Positions 42,922 to 55,266 of a stretch of DNA of 64,000 bases are shown here, piece by piece. Within the stretch, counting starts at the first letter, position 1. Every line of letters begins with the position of its first letter. Origin of the DNA: Massariosphaeria phaeospora (lineage: Eukaryota > Ascomycota > Dothideomycetes > Pleosporales). Where the stretch lies: NCBI GenBank assembly GCA_011032825.1, contig JAADJZ010000001.1:1364001-1428000 (forward strand), written 5' to 3'. The notes under the pieces are model-generated. The model was not told where the DNA came from, did no database searches, and saw nothing but the letters and a program-made list of their open reading frames with translations. The translations under genes and the position numbers were made by a program.

Positions 42922-44463
42922 TTACTCGGTGTCGCTCGCGGTCCCGATCTCCATCTTCGCGCCCTTGCCAGCAGTCGACTTGGCGGCTGAGGCAGAAAGC
43001 TTCTGGGCCGGCATGCCGAGGCCGTTGTGGTTGCGGAAGAAGTACACGCCCTCGCCCTCGCCCTTAGCTCCCTCGCTGGGCTCAACCCATTGGCACATGC
43101 GAGCGCTCTTCCAAATCGCGCGAAGGAACCCAAGCGAGCCGCCCTCGGTGTCCGAGCGATAGTGCTTGCCCATGACCTTCTTGATGGCTTCAGATGCCTC
43201 ATCAGCTCGGTAGAACGGGATGGTAGACACGTAGTGGTGTAGAACGTGGGTCTCGATGATGCCATGGAGCAGCGTGCGCCCAATGAAGCCGAATTCACGG
43301 TCGATGGTGGCAGCAGCTCCGCGAGTATATGTCCAAGCGGTTGCATCGTAGTGAGGAAGAGACGGATCAGTGTGTTGCAGGAAGGTGATGGCGACTGAAC
43401 ACAGTTAGTACTACGTCTGTTGACACACTCATGGATACTTACTAAGCCAGTGATGCACCCAGAAGTAAGGGATGATGTACCAGACCAACACGCTGTTGAA
43501 TCCGAAGTTCTTCCCCACAAAGTAGAGCGCACCGAGAGTGATAGCGAGGCCAAGATCGCTGAGCAGAATCAGGTGCTCATCCTTCTTTTCATACAGAGGG
43601 CTGGCGGGGTTGAAGTGGTTGACGCCGCCGAAAAACCCGTTGAACTTTCCGACACCCTTGCCTTCCGGCTGCTTGTCGTGGTGGGTGTGCCCGGTTACGT
43701 TGCAGAAAAGATACATCTGCCAGCCTCCGAGCTGTTGCCCGAGCATGTGAATAACGGTAGCAATCGGCGTCTCCTCGGCCAATTCGGAGAGTTGATGGGC
43801 CATCTTGCCCACACGAGTGGCGTACGTCTCCTTCGTCTTCGGGATAAACACCATGTCACGGTCCATGTGGCCAGTAGCCTTGTGGTGCTTGCCATGCGAG
43901 ATCTTCCAGGAGAAGTACGGGACGAGCAAGGCAGAGTGGCAGACCCATCCCACGGTGTCATTGAGCACCTTGGAGTCCGAAAATGACTGATGGCCACACT
44001 CGTGAGCCATGACCCAGAGACCAGTGCCGAAGAATCCTTGCAGGATCGTGTATACGGCCCAGAGACCAGCCCTGACCGCAGTTGAGGGAATATTCTCCGG
44101 GGTCACGTACTTGTGACAGACGTAGAAGGTGGCCGCGAGCGAAGCAATGTCGCGGGCAACGTAATAGAGGCCGTGGAGGGCAGAGCGCTCAAAGCAGTGG
44201 GCGGGGATGGCATCCCGGATCTGCTTGATGGTGTAGTCTGGGATTTCGAATTCGTTCCCGTACGTGTCGCGGAGGGTACCGCGGACGTTCTTGCCATCGG
44301 CCTCGTCGACCGAGCCGAGCGAGGACAATGAGGTGGAAGACGCTGATTGCGTGGGAGAGTCCGTGGGAGACACGGTCGCCGAGTTCGCCAAAGACGACGG
44401 CGTCGACTCGGCGGTAACCCGTCTTAACATGGTGTTTTGCGGTCGAGCGGTAGTGGCAGCCAT
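42922..44463 (-). CDS. Delta-12 (oleate) fatty acid desaturase
   Basis: Two exons, 44463-43443 and 43394-42922, encode 497 residues. Three histidine boxes bind the di-iron centre: HECGH (154-158), HGKHH (190-194) and HVLHH (390-394). Hydrophobic segments surround them. The ITFLQHTDPSLPHYDATAWTYTRGA run after the intron is characteristic of FAD2-type enzymes that turn oleate into linoleate on ER phospholipids. The first 60 residues are Ser/Thr-rich, and a Lys/Gly-rich C-terminus follows GVYFFRNHNGLG. Its intron is 48 nt with a GTAAGT donor and CTAAC branch site. The neighbouring antiporter is divergent across 1.9 kb. The delta-12 rather than omega-3 assignment is by motif similarity. Confidence 0.92.
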
Positions 44464-46398
44464 TCTGACACGGAGTGAAACGGCGATGGGATAGCGATGG
44501 CAGATGGAAGCTATGTAGATATCGGCAGCCAACCAGCCAAGGCACACGGGGTGGGTAGGAGCGACCGACGGGGTCGGCTGGAGGAGTCGTCAAAGAGGCA
44601 GTTGTTGAGGAGGGGGTCGTTTGTTGAGAACGCGAGCGGACAAGGGTGAAAGAAGTTCCCACGTTGACACAGCGACCGATAAGACCCACGAGACGCTCGA
44701 GTGCACGATTGAGGGGGTGCGAGGGTGGAGGGGAGGGCAATTGAGAGGAAGAGCGGCGGGGAGGTGGCAGCTTAAAAGCACCGGCGGAAATCCAAGGCGG
44801 TGTCTAGAAAAATCTAAGACCCTGGCGCTAGGCCTAGCGACAGGCGAGAATGGAAATGGATGCCCAGGGGCGCGCCACGGGTAATGCAGAAGATGCCAGG
44901 CACCGCGCACCAGCTACATCGACACGGGACATCGAGCAGGCCGGCTGCGTCGCAATTCAGGTTCACTACCGCTCAATTGCCACCGCCGTGGGCACTGTGC
45001 GACGCGCCGCGAGCGGGTGGTGGGTGCAAAGGCCTGGAGTCCTCCGTCCTGCCTCTCCCGATTCCGCCCTCTCCACCTGGGGCCACTTCAAGGCACTTGC
45101 ATCGGTGCAGATCCCACGTCCGCTGCCCTTGGCGCAGCTACTGCAGTCTGGAAGTGTTGACCAGCGAAGGTCACCGCCATTTTGCAAGTGTCGTCTTTCC
45201 CTCTACCAGCCGCCGGCTGCTCGAGTTCTTGCCTGAGGCATTGGCACCCATGACGCCGGGCCCGTTGCGACTCTGCGATAAATACGAGACAAGGGCACGC
45301 TTGGCTGTGCGTTGCTGTCAACAGACGACGGCACGCAGGCGCAGACAGCGCCGTTGTGGGTGCATTCTGTTCTGTTCTGTTGCAGGCGAAAATTCGGGGA
45401 TGAAGATCTGGGCTCCTGCAGGGACCGCGCATCGTCCCTCACGGCCGCGGTTAGCTGATTGGTGCACCTGCGCCACATGCAGTCATTCGCTGGCTGCGTT
45501 CCGAGCTATCGCTATCCAGCCAGCGCTGGAGACCCTGGTTCTCTCGCTCAACGGCAGCAACCTGTCCAGCGTAAATAGACTATTCCGGTTGGACAATACT
45601 TATGTTCTTGCGGCCGACGAGATGAGCTTGCTGGCACCCCTGATACCGTATAACTGCTGAAGGCTGGTACTGATTTTCTGTTCCCCTTTTGGCAAGATAC
45701 TCGTAGCGCAGACAGAGGTGATTGTAAAACTGTTATTGGAGTCTGAAATGATGCACCCTGCTAGCCCTCAGCGGATATGCCGTTGTTCAACGGAAGTCTA
45801 TGAACACTTGATTGTTGAGGGATATATTGTGCCAAGACAAGACACTACTTCATGTGCCCACGACTTTCAGTACGCATTAACAAGGCGCATCCAGCAAGAA
45901 GTGTTCAGTTTCAACGTTGTGCCCTACTTCAATCCAGTGACCGCTTTCCAGTGCCAATTTTCCACTTTCCACCTGCATCTGCTTGGGATCTTGCGGCGAT
46001 CCAGGATGCTTCCTCCAACGTAGGGCAGCTTATCTGATGCGGGCCAATCAACGCTTACAGTAGTGTGGCGCCAAGACCATGCCCAGCGCACCACAATCGA
46101 TGCGCGGTGCCATCATCGCTTCAACTCTACCTTTCGACCTTTTACACATCACACAACCTCCTCTGCAGGACTCCAGTCTATCACAACACTGCTCCATTGT
46201 TCAAGGTGGCGGCTCCCATATCAACTAGTCTACGCCTATCGTTCGATAATGCAATAACACTTGTGGAATCACACCTCGCCTGTCCAAAAACCGTCCCAAA
46301 AATTCCCTAACATTGACCTCGGTTGTGCGAGGCGTTTGCGATTTTGCTCCTCAGCGATCAACAAAAAACCATCTTTGACGTCCAGTTATTCAACCCGT
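44464..46398. other. 1.9-kb divergent region between desaturase and antiporter
   Basis: This is the shared 5' region of the desaturase (-) and the Na+/H+ antiporter (+). A 266-codon plus-strand frame (44860-45660) begins with ATG but has no domain, and its composition looks like a by-product of local G/C richness. No gene is supported. Confidence 0.5.
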
Positions 46399-48568
46399 CA
46401 TGCCGACCCTAGCGGTTAACAACTTCAGTATGTAACACTGTCCTGCAAATGCCAGACACCAGATTCTCTTACTACCTGAGTTCTCCATAACATACATCCT
46501 GATAAGCGCATACTGAAGACTCTATACGCGTCCTATCTAGTGTGATGATTTCTATATTTCATGTGTTTGTACTAATCATCTGATCACTTTAGACATCGTA
46601 TGCGCAACACTTGGGGGGTTCATCACTCTTTTTGGGCTTATATCCTACCTCATAAAGGAGAGATTTTACTTGTCTGAAGCATGTAAGCATGGAAGCAGTA
46701 CTAAGGGGTGCTGCGTTACTGACTGGTAGCAGTGATATCTCTGATATCTGGGCTTATTTTCTCTCCTCATGCCGCCAATTTGATCAGACCTGAGGAGTAT
46801 GCTCTGGGTGACGCCCATACACTCGGTACAATCACTCTGTTCTTCTCGCGACTAGTCCTTGGTGTACAGCTTGTCATTGCAGGCATACAACTACCGTCCA
46901 AGTATCTGCTGAAAGAATGGAAGAGTCTGGCTTACCTTCTGGGTCCAGGTATGGTAGCCATGTGGATGTGCACAAGCCTTTTGGTGTTTGCGTTCGTGCC
47001 CCATATCAGCTTTCTGCACGCGCTTGCGGTTGGAGCATGTGTAACTCCAACTGATCCAGTGCTATCCAATTCCATTGTCAAGGGAAAGTTTGCAGACAAA
47101 AACATTCCTCGAGAACTACAAAAAATCATCGTTGCCGAATCTGGGGCTAATGATGGGCTGGGTTATCCGTTCCTTTTCCTACCGTTGTATCTCATCAAGT
47201 ACACCGGCCATGGTGGCTTGAGCGCAGATGGTAACGTTCGTACTGCCATTGGATTGTGGTTCGGCGAGACTTGGGGTTACGTTATTATCCTCTCTATCAT
47301 TTATGGTGCGGCTGTAGGTTGGCTTGCTAAGGAGCTTCTCCACTGGGCCGAGGGGCGGAAATACGTTGACAAGGAGAGCTTCTTGGTCTTCGCTATCACC
47401 CTAGCGGTAAGCCTTCATCGATATCGAGAAGATGTACTTACTGACGCTTGCCTAGTTGTTCATTGTGGGGACTGTAGGGATGATAGGTTCCGACGATGTA
47501 CTTGCATGCTTCATCGCTGGCAATGTCTTCACCTGGGAGTAAGTGAACAATTATAGTATACACTCGCAGTTGGACTCAATCGTTAACCTGCTCCAGTGAC
47601 TGGTTTCGGCTTGAAACGATGGACGACAGTTTCCAACCAACGATCGATATGCTTCTCAATGTATCAATCTTCATCTGGTTTGGTGCTGTCTGCCCCTGGG
47701 TCGAATTTGTCCACAACAAGGTTATTCCCATCTACCGGTTGATATTCCTCGGCATTTTAGTCCTTCTCCTGCGCCGACCTCCGATTATCTTTGCAATGCA
47801 CAAGCGCATACATCAGATCGAGCAGAAACGGCAAGCTATCTATGTTGGGTTTTTTGGCCCAATTGGAGTCAGTTCGATTTTTTATCTTTACATCACCTTA
47901 GAGTTCCTCGAACAGATCAAGGTCGATGGGGAGGTCAGACCCGACGCAGAATACCTCATGGAGGTGACTAACGTCGTGGTTTGGTTCCTCTGTATTTGCT
48001 CCATAGTAAGTTCTATACCCCACAGCATGCGTGTTGGCTACTAATAGCCCAGGTGATCCATGGGCTCACCATACCTATGACGAAACTTGGAGTGTATCTG
48101 CCGCGGACTATCTCAGGGGTTATCTCAACAGCTCGAGACGACCGGGATGCATTTCACGTTGAAGACACCGAGAACCCACGCGACAACGAACAGCTACCTC
48201 GAACTGCGTCTGGTAATGTGATATCCAATAGTACATCGATTTCTATCCTTCCAAACGTTCGCCGGATTGGACGGACCATCATCCGTGCACACGACTCGAA
48301 AGCGAACTCTCAAGTTTCAGTGTCGCTGCCCCAGACACCATCGCAGACTCCTCACTCTGGTAGCAAAGCTGGACTGTCGACGACCCGAAACTCTCAAGAA
48401 GATGTAGAGATGACTTCAGCCACTGAACCCTCTCAGGCCACACAGCCAGCGGCTATGGTTCAGCGAACTATACGGTTTCCAGATGAGGCGCATCCATCTA
48501 GTGACTCCACTGGTCAACTTCCTCCTACTACATCAAACGTGTCAAAGATTGATGTAGACACGGGTTGA
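46399..48568 (+). CDS. Plasma-membrane Na+(K+)/H+ antiporter, NHA1/sod2 type
   Basis: Six exons, 46399-46426, 46593-46682, 46733-47406, 47456-47538, 47597-48005 and 48053-48568, encode 599 residues. About a dozen hydrophobic segments fill residues 10-420. Family marks are CVTPTDPVLSNSIVKG, ESGANDGLGYPFLFL (the paired acidic ND site of CPA1 antiporters), FAITLALFIVGTVGMIGSDDVLACFIAGN and FFGPIGVSSIFYL. The last about 170 residues are hydrophilic and Ser/Thr-rich, a shorter version of the yeast Nha1 regulatory tail. It should export Na+, Li+ or K+ in exchange for protons. The third exon has a tandem TAGCAG acceptor (use of 46730 would add one codon). Exon boundaries fit the family. Confidence 0.92.
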
Positions 48569-49545
48569 AGAAACGAAATCGAACATCTATTCCTGCGTAA
48601 TAATCTCGATTGGTATGGTTTCCTTTTCTTAACATGTTATTTGCTAGTCGTTCCTCGTACCGTTTCTTTTCCTTGACTGCTCGGCCACTGCTATACTAGT
48701 CCGACAGCAATATCACCCTTGGGAGGATAAACATTATCTCTACAAGCCCTGCCGAATTCCACACACGAGGCAGTGCTTCAAACAAAGTCAGTAAATATGA
48801 GAGTGGGTGATCTCGACTGGCACTGGTGACGAACATGTCCAGGGGCACAGCATTCATGCCTATCATTACTTGTACCTATCTGTCCTCGAATTTTCCACTC
48901 TTTCAGACATCGTGGTATGGCTTAAGTCCAATCACTCCGATAGCGACATCGCGACTCTGCTGCTACGCCTCTACAACAATCTATACTCAGTGTTTTATCA
49001 ATAACCAATCTCGTCGAATATAACTTGGCGTTCGTTTGCCTCGCAGTGAGTGGTCCCTTGCTCTACCAGGTGACTAGGACGCATTGTTTTGTCTTTTCAC
49101 TAGACCATACCTTTTTGATGACATTAGTTACACCTCTCGTACGAAGATGTCTCCGAATCCGAGTCTTAGCATTGTAAACCAAATGGCAAGATGAGTATGC
49201 AACGGCTGGCGTAGACTCGAGGCTGTGTTCCACCCAGGACCCTGAAAGGCTTGGTCCTGCCAGCAGCTTAGTCCTCGTCTCAAGCTTTTCCGTAACTGCT
49301 TACAGGGCTGATTCATCTTAGATATAGCGCTATCGTCCAATTAACAGTCACGCCAAGACGAGTCGAGACAAGTCATCTTCTCAAAGTAGAATAGCGGGGC
49401 TAGCTAACCATTCATGGATGCAGATCCTACACTATCTGCTTTTATAGGAATAGGGTGAGGATGAACGACCTTCAGTGTTGGGCACTACTGTCATTTGTAT
49501 ATAACGCGACCGGTCGCGTTCTTATTCTAGATTCTGGCAGCTTGA
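48569..49545. other. Intergenic region
   Basis: This holds the antiporter 3' flank and the promoter of the LtrA-like gene. Short frames only; nothing recognisable. Confidence 0.5.
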
Positions 49546-51723
49546 ATGATGGCTTCGACTCCACATACTCTCGTCGGCGAGAGTGAAACAGCCACCCCAG
49601 TGAGCCCAAATACGAACACACATGCTGGCCATCACCCCCACCTCCATCGCACAGGACGGCGGCTTCGCCATTTCCTCCGTCCTGATGGCAGGAAGGTGCA
49701 TATTGCGGGGTCTCCTGAGGAAGCCAACCTTCTCCGGAAGACGCTGTCGACAACAGAAAAAGAGAATGACTTCGATCTGGTAATTCATGGGTCTCCAGAA
49801 CATGTGGGTCAACACCAACGCAAACCACCCTTGAATTGTGGGCTTGCGAATGAACTGACAACGACAGGTCGACGCACTCCGCCACACGCACCAGCATCAT
49901 GAAGACAAACACCGACGATTGAAAGAAGAGCACGGAGACCTGGCTACCGAGTTCGAGAGGGTCATCCGCGAGCTGGACGCGCTTTCCAGCGAGATCCACA
50001 TGATCTCCGAACACGCCGTCAAACTGGATGCCAACTTCTCGAAATACGGATACTCGGCCCATCTCCGAACTAGAGAAGACGACTCGCAAGACCCATATCT
50101 TCACGGCGGCGGCGACTCGTCCAACACCTTCGACAAAGACCAATGGGCCGCGGAGCGCAAACTCGGCGAAGCCATGCGCTTCTTCCAGAAGCCCATTGTG
50201 CGGCAGTACTTCCACAAGGGCCTGCTGTGGCGCGCGCGCGAAGCCCACGAAGTGGCCAGCTACGAGCTGTTCGTCGACCTGTTCTACGTGGGCATCATCG
50301 CCATCACGGGCGACGCGGCGGCCGAGCACCCGACGGGGCAGTCGCTGCTGCGCTTCTCCATCACCTTCATCATGGGGTGGAAGTTCTGGTCCGACATCTC
50401 TCTGCTGATCGCGTGGATCGACGCCGACGACGTGCTGCGCCGCGTGTCGGTGCTGTTCATCCTGACGTGTCTGCTCGGCTTCACGACGAACATGGCCGCC
50501 GCGTTCGAGCACACGTACACGCCGCTAGTGGCCTTCTACCTCGCCGCGCGGCTCTTCATCGCCGCCTCGCTGTTCTGCTACGCCTGGCTGATCCCCATGG
50601 TGCGCGGCGCCATGCTCGGCAACGGCGCGCTCGTCGTCCTCGCCGCGCCGCTGTGGATCGCCAGCATCTACGTCGCCGAGCCCGCGCGCCAGGCCCTCAT
50701 CTGGCCCGCCATGGCGCTCGACCTCTGCGGCCAGACGCTCATGATCGGGCTGCAGCGGCCCGGCGGCTCCCTGGGCGCGCGCTTCGATGCATGGTCCAAG
50801 AAGACGTTTGAGTTCTTCCCCGCCATGAACATCGAGCATCGCATCGAGCGCACCGGCGCCTTCGTCACGCTGGTGTTTGGCTCGTGTGTGCTGGGCTTGC
50901 TGTATCAGAGCGGCGGCGCCTTCGGCATCAATGCGTTTTTCGGGAAGGCCGTGCTGGGGCTCGTGCAGGCGTTTATTTTCAACTGGTTGTACTTTGAAAT
51001 CGACTCGTTTAACTTGCACACGCACGCTATACGGCGGCATGTCGTCTCCGGTACGTCGATTCCCCTTCCTATTCCCATGCCCATGCTATCCTACTCCATC
51101 CTCCCAAACATATCCCTCTACCCACTAATTCCCTTTCTGCAGCGATGATCTGGTCCGCCACGCACCTCCCCTTCACCCTCTCCTTCGTCCTCAGCGCCTC
51201 CGCCCTCTCCATCCTCGTCCGCGCCCACGACCTCCCCCCGTCCCTCACCCCGGTCTCCTCGCTACACGCCTCCTCCGTCCCCCGCTCCCACGCGCACATC
51301 TCGCCCGCACTATCGCACTTCTACTGCTCCGGCCTCGGCCTGTCGCTCATCTGCATGGGCATCCTCACGCTGTGCCACACGCACAAAAAGATCCCGAACC
51401 AGCGCTTACGCAAGCCGCCGCGCGTGCTGCTGCGCTTCGGCGTCGCGGTTGCGATTATCTGTTTGCCGTTTGCAAGGCTGGATAGTTTGAGGTTGGTGGG
51501 CGCGACGACGGGGTTGGTGGGGGTGGTGCTGGTGGTGGAGTTGTATGGGAGTATGTGTAGGGGCGATAATGTGTTGTGGGATGAGCGGTGTGGGAGGGGG
51601 AAGGGGGTGTATAGTGCGGGGGGTGGGGTTGGTGCGAGGGAGGAGGGGGAGAAGGTGGTAGAGGGGGGAGTGGTGGATAGGGAGGATATTGCGAGGGAGA
51701 AGGATGGTGTAGGCGCGGTGTAG
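49546..51723 (+). CDS. LtrA-like (low temperature requirement A) membrane protein
   Basis: Three exons, 49546-49803, 49868-51050 and 51143-51723, encode 673 residues. A hydrophilic head of about 220 residues includes a likely coiled coil (EEHGDLATEFERVIRELDAL). The membrane part begins at ELFVDLFYVGIIAITGDAA, the hallmark ELFFDL-Y motif of the LtrA family. It continues through about nine segments, including GWKFWSDISLLIAWIDADD and NIEHRIERTGAFVTLVFG. The tail is Gly/Val/Glu-rich and acidic. Bacterial LtrA is linked to growth in the cold; the fungal members have no assigned function. G/C content is higher in exon 2 than in the flanks. Both introns split the message cleanly. Confidence 0.88.
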
Positions 51724-52576
51724 GGGGGAAGATAGTTGCTAATATAAGAAGGTTGTTGACATGCGTACGCACCACGTAGACTAATTGGACATCAGCTCAC
51801 AGGTTCATCAAATACTAGAAATGCTATGTTAAACGTTTAGACAGCGAGTCCTGAAGAGAAAATATTCATATACACTTAGCTAAACACCCCTTTGAGTCTA
51901 CATTCCTATATCTATTCGTCAAATCATGAAGAAAATCCTGTCTTAGCCACACGGCAGTGTCCGTGAAGCCCATGTAAACGCTTTCTTGTAGCACAAATAC
52001 ATATAGTCTCAGCATCCGCGTCTTCTCTTTCACTTTTTCGTATTTGGAAATGGAGACATTTCCTGTCTGAGAAACAGAGAAAACGCGTAATTGTATATAT
52101 GTATGTATATATCTTGCCCTAGCTTACTTCCAATGCATGCAAGGAGTGTAGATCGTGGGGGCAACGGCGATATAGGTACGCATGTGTGGTATTTTTCGCG
52201 CCGGCAGATGCATTGGTAGATAGATAAAACTAAATGGTGAGTTGGTGCAGCTGCGAAGGGGGGTATTTGAGGTGGACGTTTGAGTGAGTGAAAGAGCAGA
52301 GCTAGTTAGAGCCGATGACATCACCGGCCTGAACCGCAACCGCAACCGCATCCGACAACAAATGAAAGCGAAGAGGCCAGAACAACAATTACACAAGGCA
52401 ACAACGACACCATACCGCTAGTCACTCCCCCCTACCCTTTTACTCTACAAACCCACTACGTTGAACTTACCTCACGTCAACATCAACCTCGCCCTCGCCC
52501 TCACCCTCTAACAAACCCTCCAAACCCTCACCTCGTCCCCAACACCCAGCAACCCACCCAGCAACCCACCCCCAAC
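51724..52576. other. Intergenic region
   Basis: An A/T-rich stretch (51740-52120, with ATGTATGTATAT words near 52098) is followed by a C-rich leader (52430-52576) with ACCCAGCAACCC words. No gene is seen. Confidence 0.5.
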
Positions 52577-53311
52577 ATGCCGCCCATCCCCATCCACAAA
52601 GACGCCCCCATCACACCCACACCCATCACCGCCTTCGCCCCCACAGCCCTAACCCCGCAAACCGCCAACCCACCCCCCACCCGCACCACGCCTGCGACCT
52701 CCGTCCCCGCAACGACAACAGCACTTGCCTCAGACCCTCCCGCACCACAGCCCGGCGCGCGACCACTGCCTCCAACAGGCACCTCCGCCTACACGCCCGC
52801 CGCAGCAACTTCACCACCCGCGCCGCGAGCCAACGGCGGAGGTAGTGGCTACGGCTACACGGCCACGCACACCACGACCGAGACACGGCTCGCCGCCCCG
52901 CCCGCGCAGTTCAGCATTCCGCCGCCGTCAGACTCGCAGCTAGCGGGGCGATCGACAGCGACGGCGACGGGCACGACGGCTACGACGGCTAGACAGCCCG
53001 GACCCACCACTCTGAACATGGGACCTGTGGCGGCGTCGCAGTTCCAGAGCGAGCATTCAGGTGGGGGCGTGCAGACGGCGACGGCGACGGGTGCTGTTCA
53101 GGAGGACATGAGGAAGAGTCTGGAGCATCCGCCGGGGTACGCGCAGGCGCCGGATAATGCGCCATACGCGGGAGGAGGATTGGGTGCACAGCAAGGGAAT
53201 ACGAGCGCGGATGCGGGTGTGGGGGGAGCTGCGTGGAATATGTTGACGAAAGCTGGGGAGGCTTTGAAGAAAGGGGAGGAGGCGGCGTGGAAGGCTGTGC
53301 GAAACAAGTGA
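52577..53311 (+). CDS. Ala/Thr/Pro-rich low-complexity protein with amphipathic C-terminus
   Basis: A single exon of 244 residues. The first 190 residues are built mostly from Pro, Thr, Ala and Gly and look disordered, with TATATGT-like runs. A modest conserved-looking segment, EDMRKSLEHPPGYAQAP, follows. The last 30 residues (WNMLTKAGEALKKGEEAAWKAVRNK) should form a basic amphipathic helix that could bind membrane or another protein. There is no signal peptide. I do not recognise the family. The frame carries third-position C bias over 200 codons, which supports coding. Confidence 0.65.
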   Translation: MPPIPIHKDAPITPTPITAFAPTALTPQTANPPPTRTTPATSVPATTTALASDPPAPQPGARPLPPTGTSAYTPAAATSPPAPRANGGGSGYGYTATHTTTETRLAAPPAQFSIPPPSDSQLAGRSTATATGTTATTARQPGPTTLNMGPVAASQFQSEHSGGGVQTATATGAVQEDMRKSLEHPPGYAQAPDNAPYAGGGLGAQQGNTSADAGVGGAAWNMLTKAGEALKKGEEAAWKAVRNK

Positions 53312-53816
53312 TGCGTGAGGCGGCTCAACAAACATTTCGATCCTTCGGCCCATCTGTAGCACTTCTTGGTTGGGTGGGTAGTATTAGTTCGGAAGGTTCG
53401 CGGGAGGCCTCACACTGTAGTCCGCGGAGGATCCAATGATTATACAACATCACCAGTATCAAGAATGTAGCAAATAGCCAGTCGAAGAAACCCACAAATG
53501 TTCTATAAACCACTGTTTTCCCCAGTTCACCAGAGCGACGTGAAGAGGAATACAGCTAAAGAAAGGCGTAAACCGATCGAGCAGATGACATGTAATACAG
53601 GGTGCTATGAGGAAAAGAGATTTCGGCAAAGTAAAGTACAAGGTGTGTTACCACCGCCGTCGTGCTTTTCGTTACCCAAACAATTCTTTGCCCAAGGGGA
53701 CAGATTATTGCTCTTCCCAGTCTACTACCACTAGGCGCTTCGTCTCCTCAAGCCACACTATAATCTCCTTCCATCATATCGGCCTAGATTGGGTATCGGA
53801 AGGTAGGGAGAGTCGT
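53312..53816. other. Convergent intergenic region
   Basis: This lies between the low-complexity gene (+) and the ADP/ATP carrier (-). Short unlinked frames only. Confidence 0.5.
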
Positions 53817-55266
53817 TCACTTGAACTTCTTGCCGAACATGATGAGCTGAGCCTGGTCGTAGATGGACAGCACACCGGCACCGGCAACACCACGGAGAAT
53901 GTTGGCACCAGCACCCTTGAAGAGAGACCTGACACCCTCGGCGGCGACAATCTGGCGGGCGGCATCCATGGTTCCCTTGTATTTGACGGCCTAGATGGGG
54001 TTAGCGATCAACTATATAGCTGAATCGGTGAGATAGGCAAGTAACATACCTCTCCGGAAGTCATCATCATACGACGACGAATGGTGTCGAGAGGGTACGA
54101 AGCGATACCGGCACCAGTGGTGACAGTCCAGCCGAGCAAGAAAGAGGCCAAGAAGTTGCCCTCAAGGGAACCGACAAGGACGACAGGCTTGAGCGAGTCG
54201 TACATTCCGAAGTAGAGACCACGGTAGACAACGATACCGGCAACGGAGGGCATGAAACCACGGTAGAGACCGCCAATACCGTCAGAGGCGAGCGTCTTCT
54301 TGTACACATCCACCAGGCCGTTGAACTGGCGGTCACCACCCTTCTTCGCGTTCTTGGCGTCGTTGGCGAGACGGGTACGGGCGTAGTCGAGGGAGTAGAC
54401 GAAGAGGAGCGAAGTGGCACCGGCAGCCTGGCTCAGTTAGAATGCGAAGATGGCCGAACTTATCAAGGGTACTTACACCACCGGAGGCCAAGTTACCCAT
54501 CATCCACTTGCCGTATCCATCACGCTCCTTCTTGTAAGCGAACATGGACTTGTAGGTATCACGGAAAGCGAAGTTCAGGGCCTGCGTAGGGAAGTAACGG
54601 ATGACGTTGGCCGTGTTACCACGCCAGAGCGAGAGAACACCCTCGGCCTGCGAGGTTCGCCTGAAGCACTCGGCGATGCCGTCGTACTTGCGGTCGAGAC
54701 GACCGGACTTGAGCATCTCATCCTGTAAAACAACGCTGTTAGTGCCATGTTCGCGGGTGCAGTGTGATCGAACGAACGTACCTGGTTTTGGATGAGGAGC
54801 TTGACACGCTCGATGGGAGCAGCGGCGGTCTTCGAGACGGCGGCGGAGACACCACCCACTGTAGATAAGCAGTCAGTGGCTGTTCCAAGCAGAAAAAATT
54901 GCTTATCGCATCGACGCAGATCTTGGGGTTCAATTGCGATCGATTCTGTTGATGAAAGGGTTGGGAGCCAATTACGTACTCAAGAAGTCCACCATGAAGC
55001 CCTGCGATCATGTTAGCTTGTGATGCGCTAATTGCCGCAAAAGGTACGTATTGTGGACGTCAGCGCCTTGTCGGCATTCCAGCGACAGCAATGACATCCC
55101 ACGCTAGCTATCTTTTCCGTGGGAATTGATTGCTCGCTTGCATTGAGATGGTTTGCTGTTGCTTCATGCCCGGCGGACATTGGAACTGGACAGGTTGCTG
55201 AGGCGCCGCGGGCTCGGGAAGACTTACGGGCATGCCCATGAAGGACTTATCCTGTTGTGCGGCCAT
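53817..55266 (-). CDS. AAC: Mitochondrial ADP/ATP carrier
   Basis: Six exons, 55266-55228, 55001-54980, 54858-54782, 54722-54477, 54427-54050 and 53990-53817, encode 311 residues, typical for the carrier. It exchanges cytosolic ADP for matrix ATP across the inner membrane. Three carrier repeats show [19 protein letters not shown] and PLDTIRRRM. The RRRMMM nucleotide-carrier signature is at residues 245-250. [21 protein letters not shown] opens the first helix. The second exon is a 22-nt microexon (GFMVDFL). The C-terminus reads [10 protein letters not shown]. Introns 1 and 2 are 226 and 121 nt; the rest are 49-59 nt. Very sure. Confidence 0.96.
54980..55001 (-). other. AAC: 22-nt microexon of the ADP/ATP carrier
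   Basis: This exon encodes GFMVDFL plus the first base of the next Met codon. It lies between a GATCGCAG acceptor and a GTACGT donor. It is needed to build the first transmembrane helix. Confidence 0.9.

Noticed and set aside
44860..45660. 266-codon plus-strand frame with ATG
   Set aside because: No recognisable domain, and cysteine and arginine use look random. Kept only as a note in the divergent region.
50143..50811. 222-codon frame inside the LtrA-like gene
   Set aside because: It is an out-of-frame shadow of a G/C-rich exon; the Ala/Arg/His composition is artefactual.
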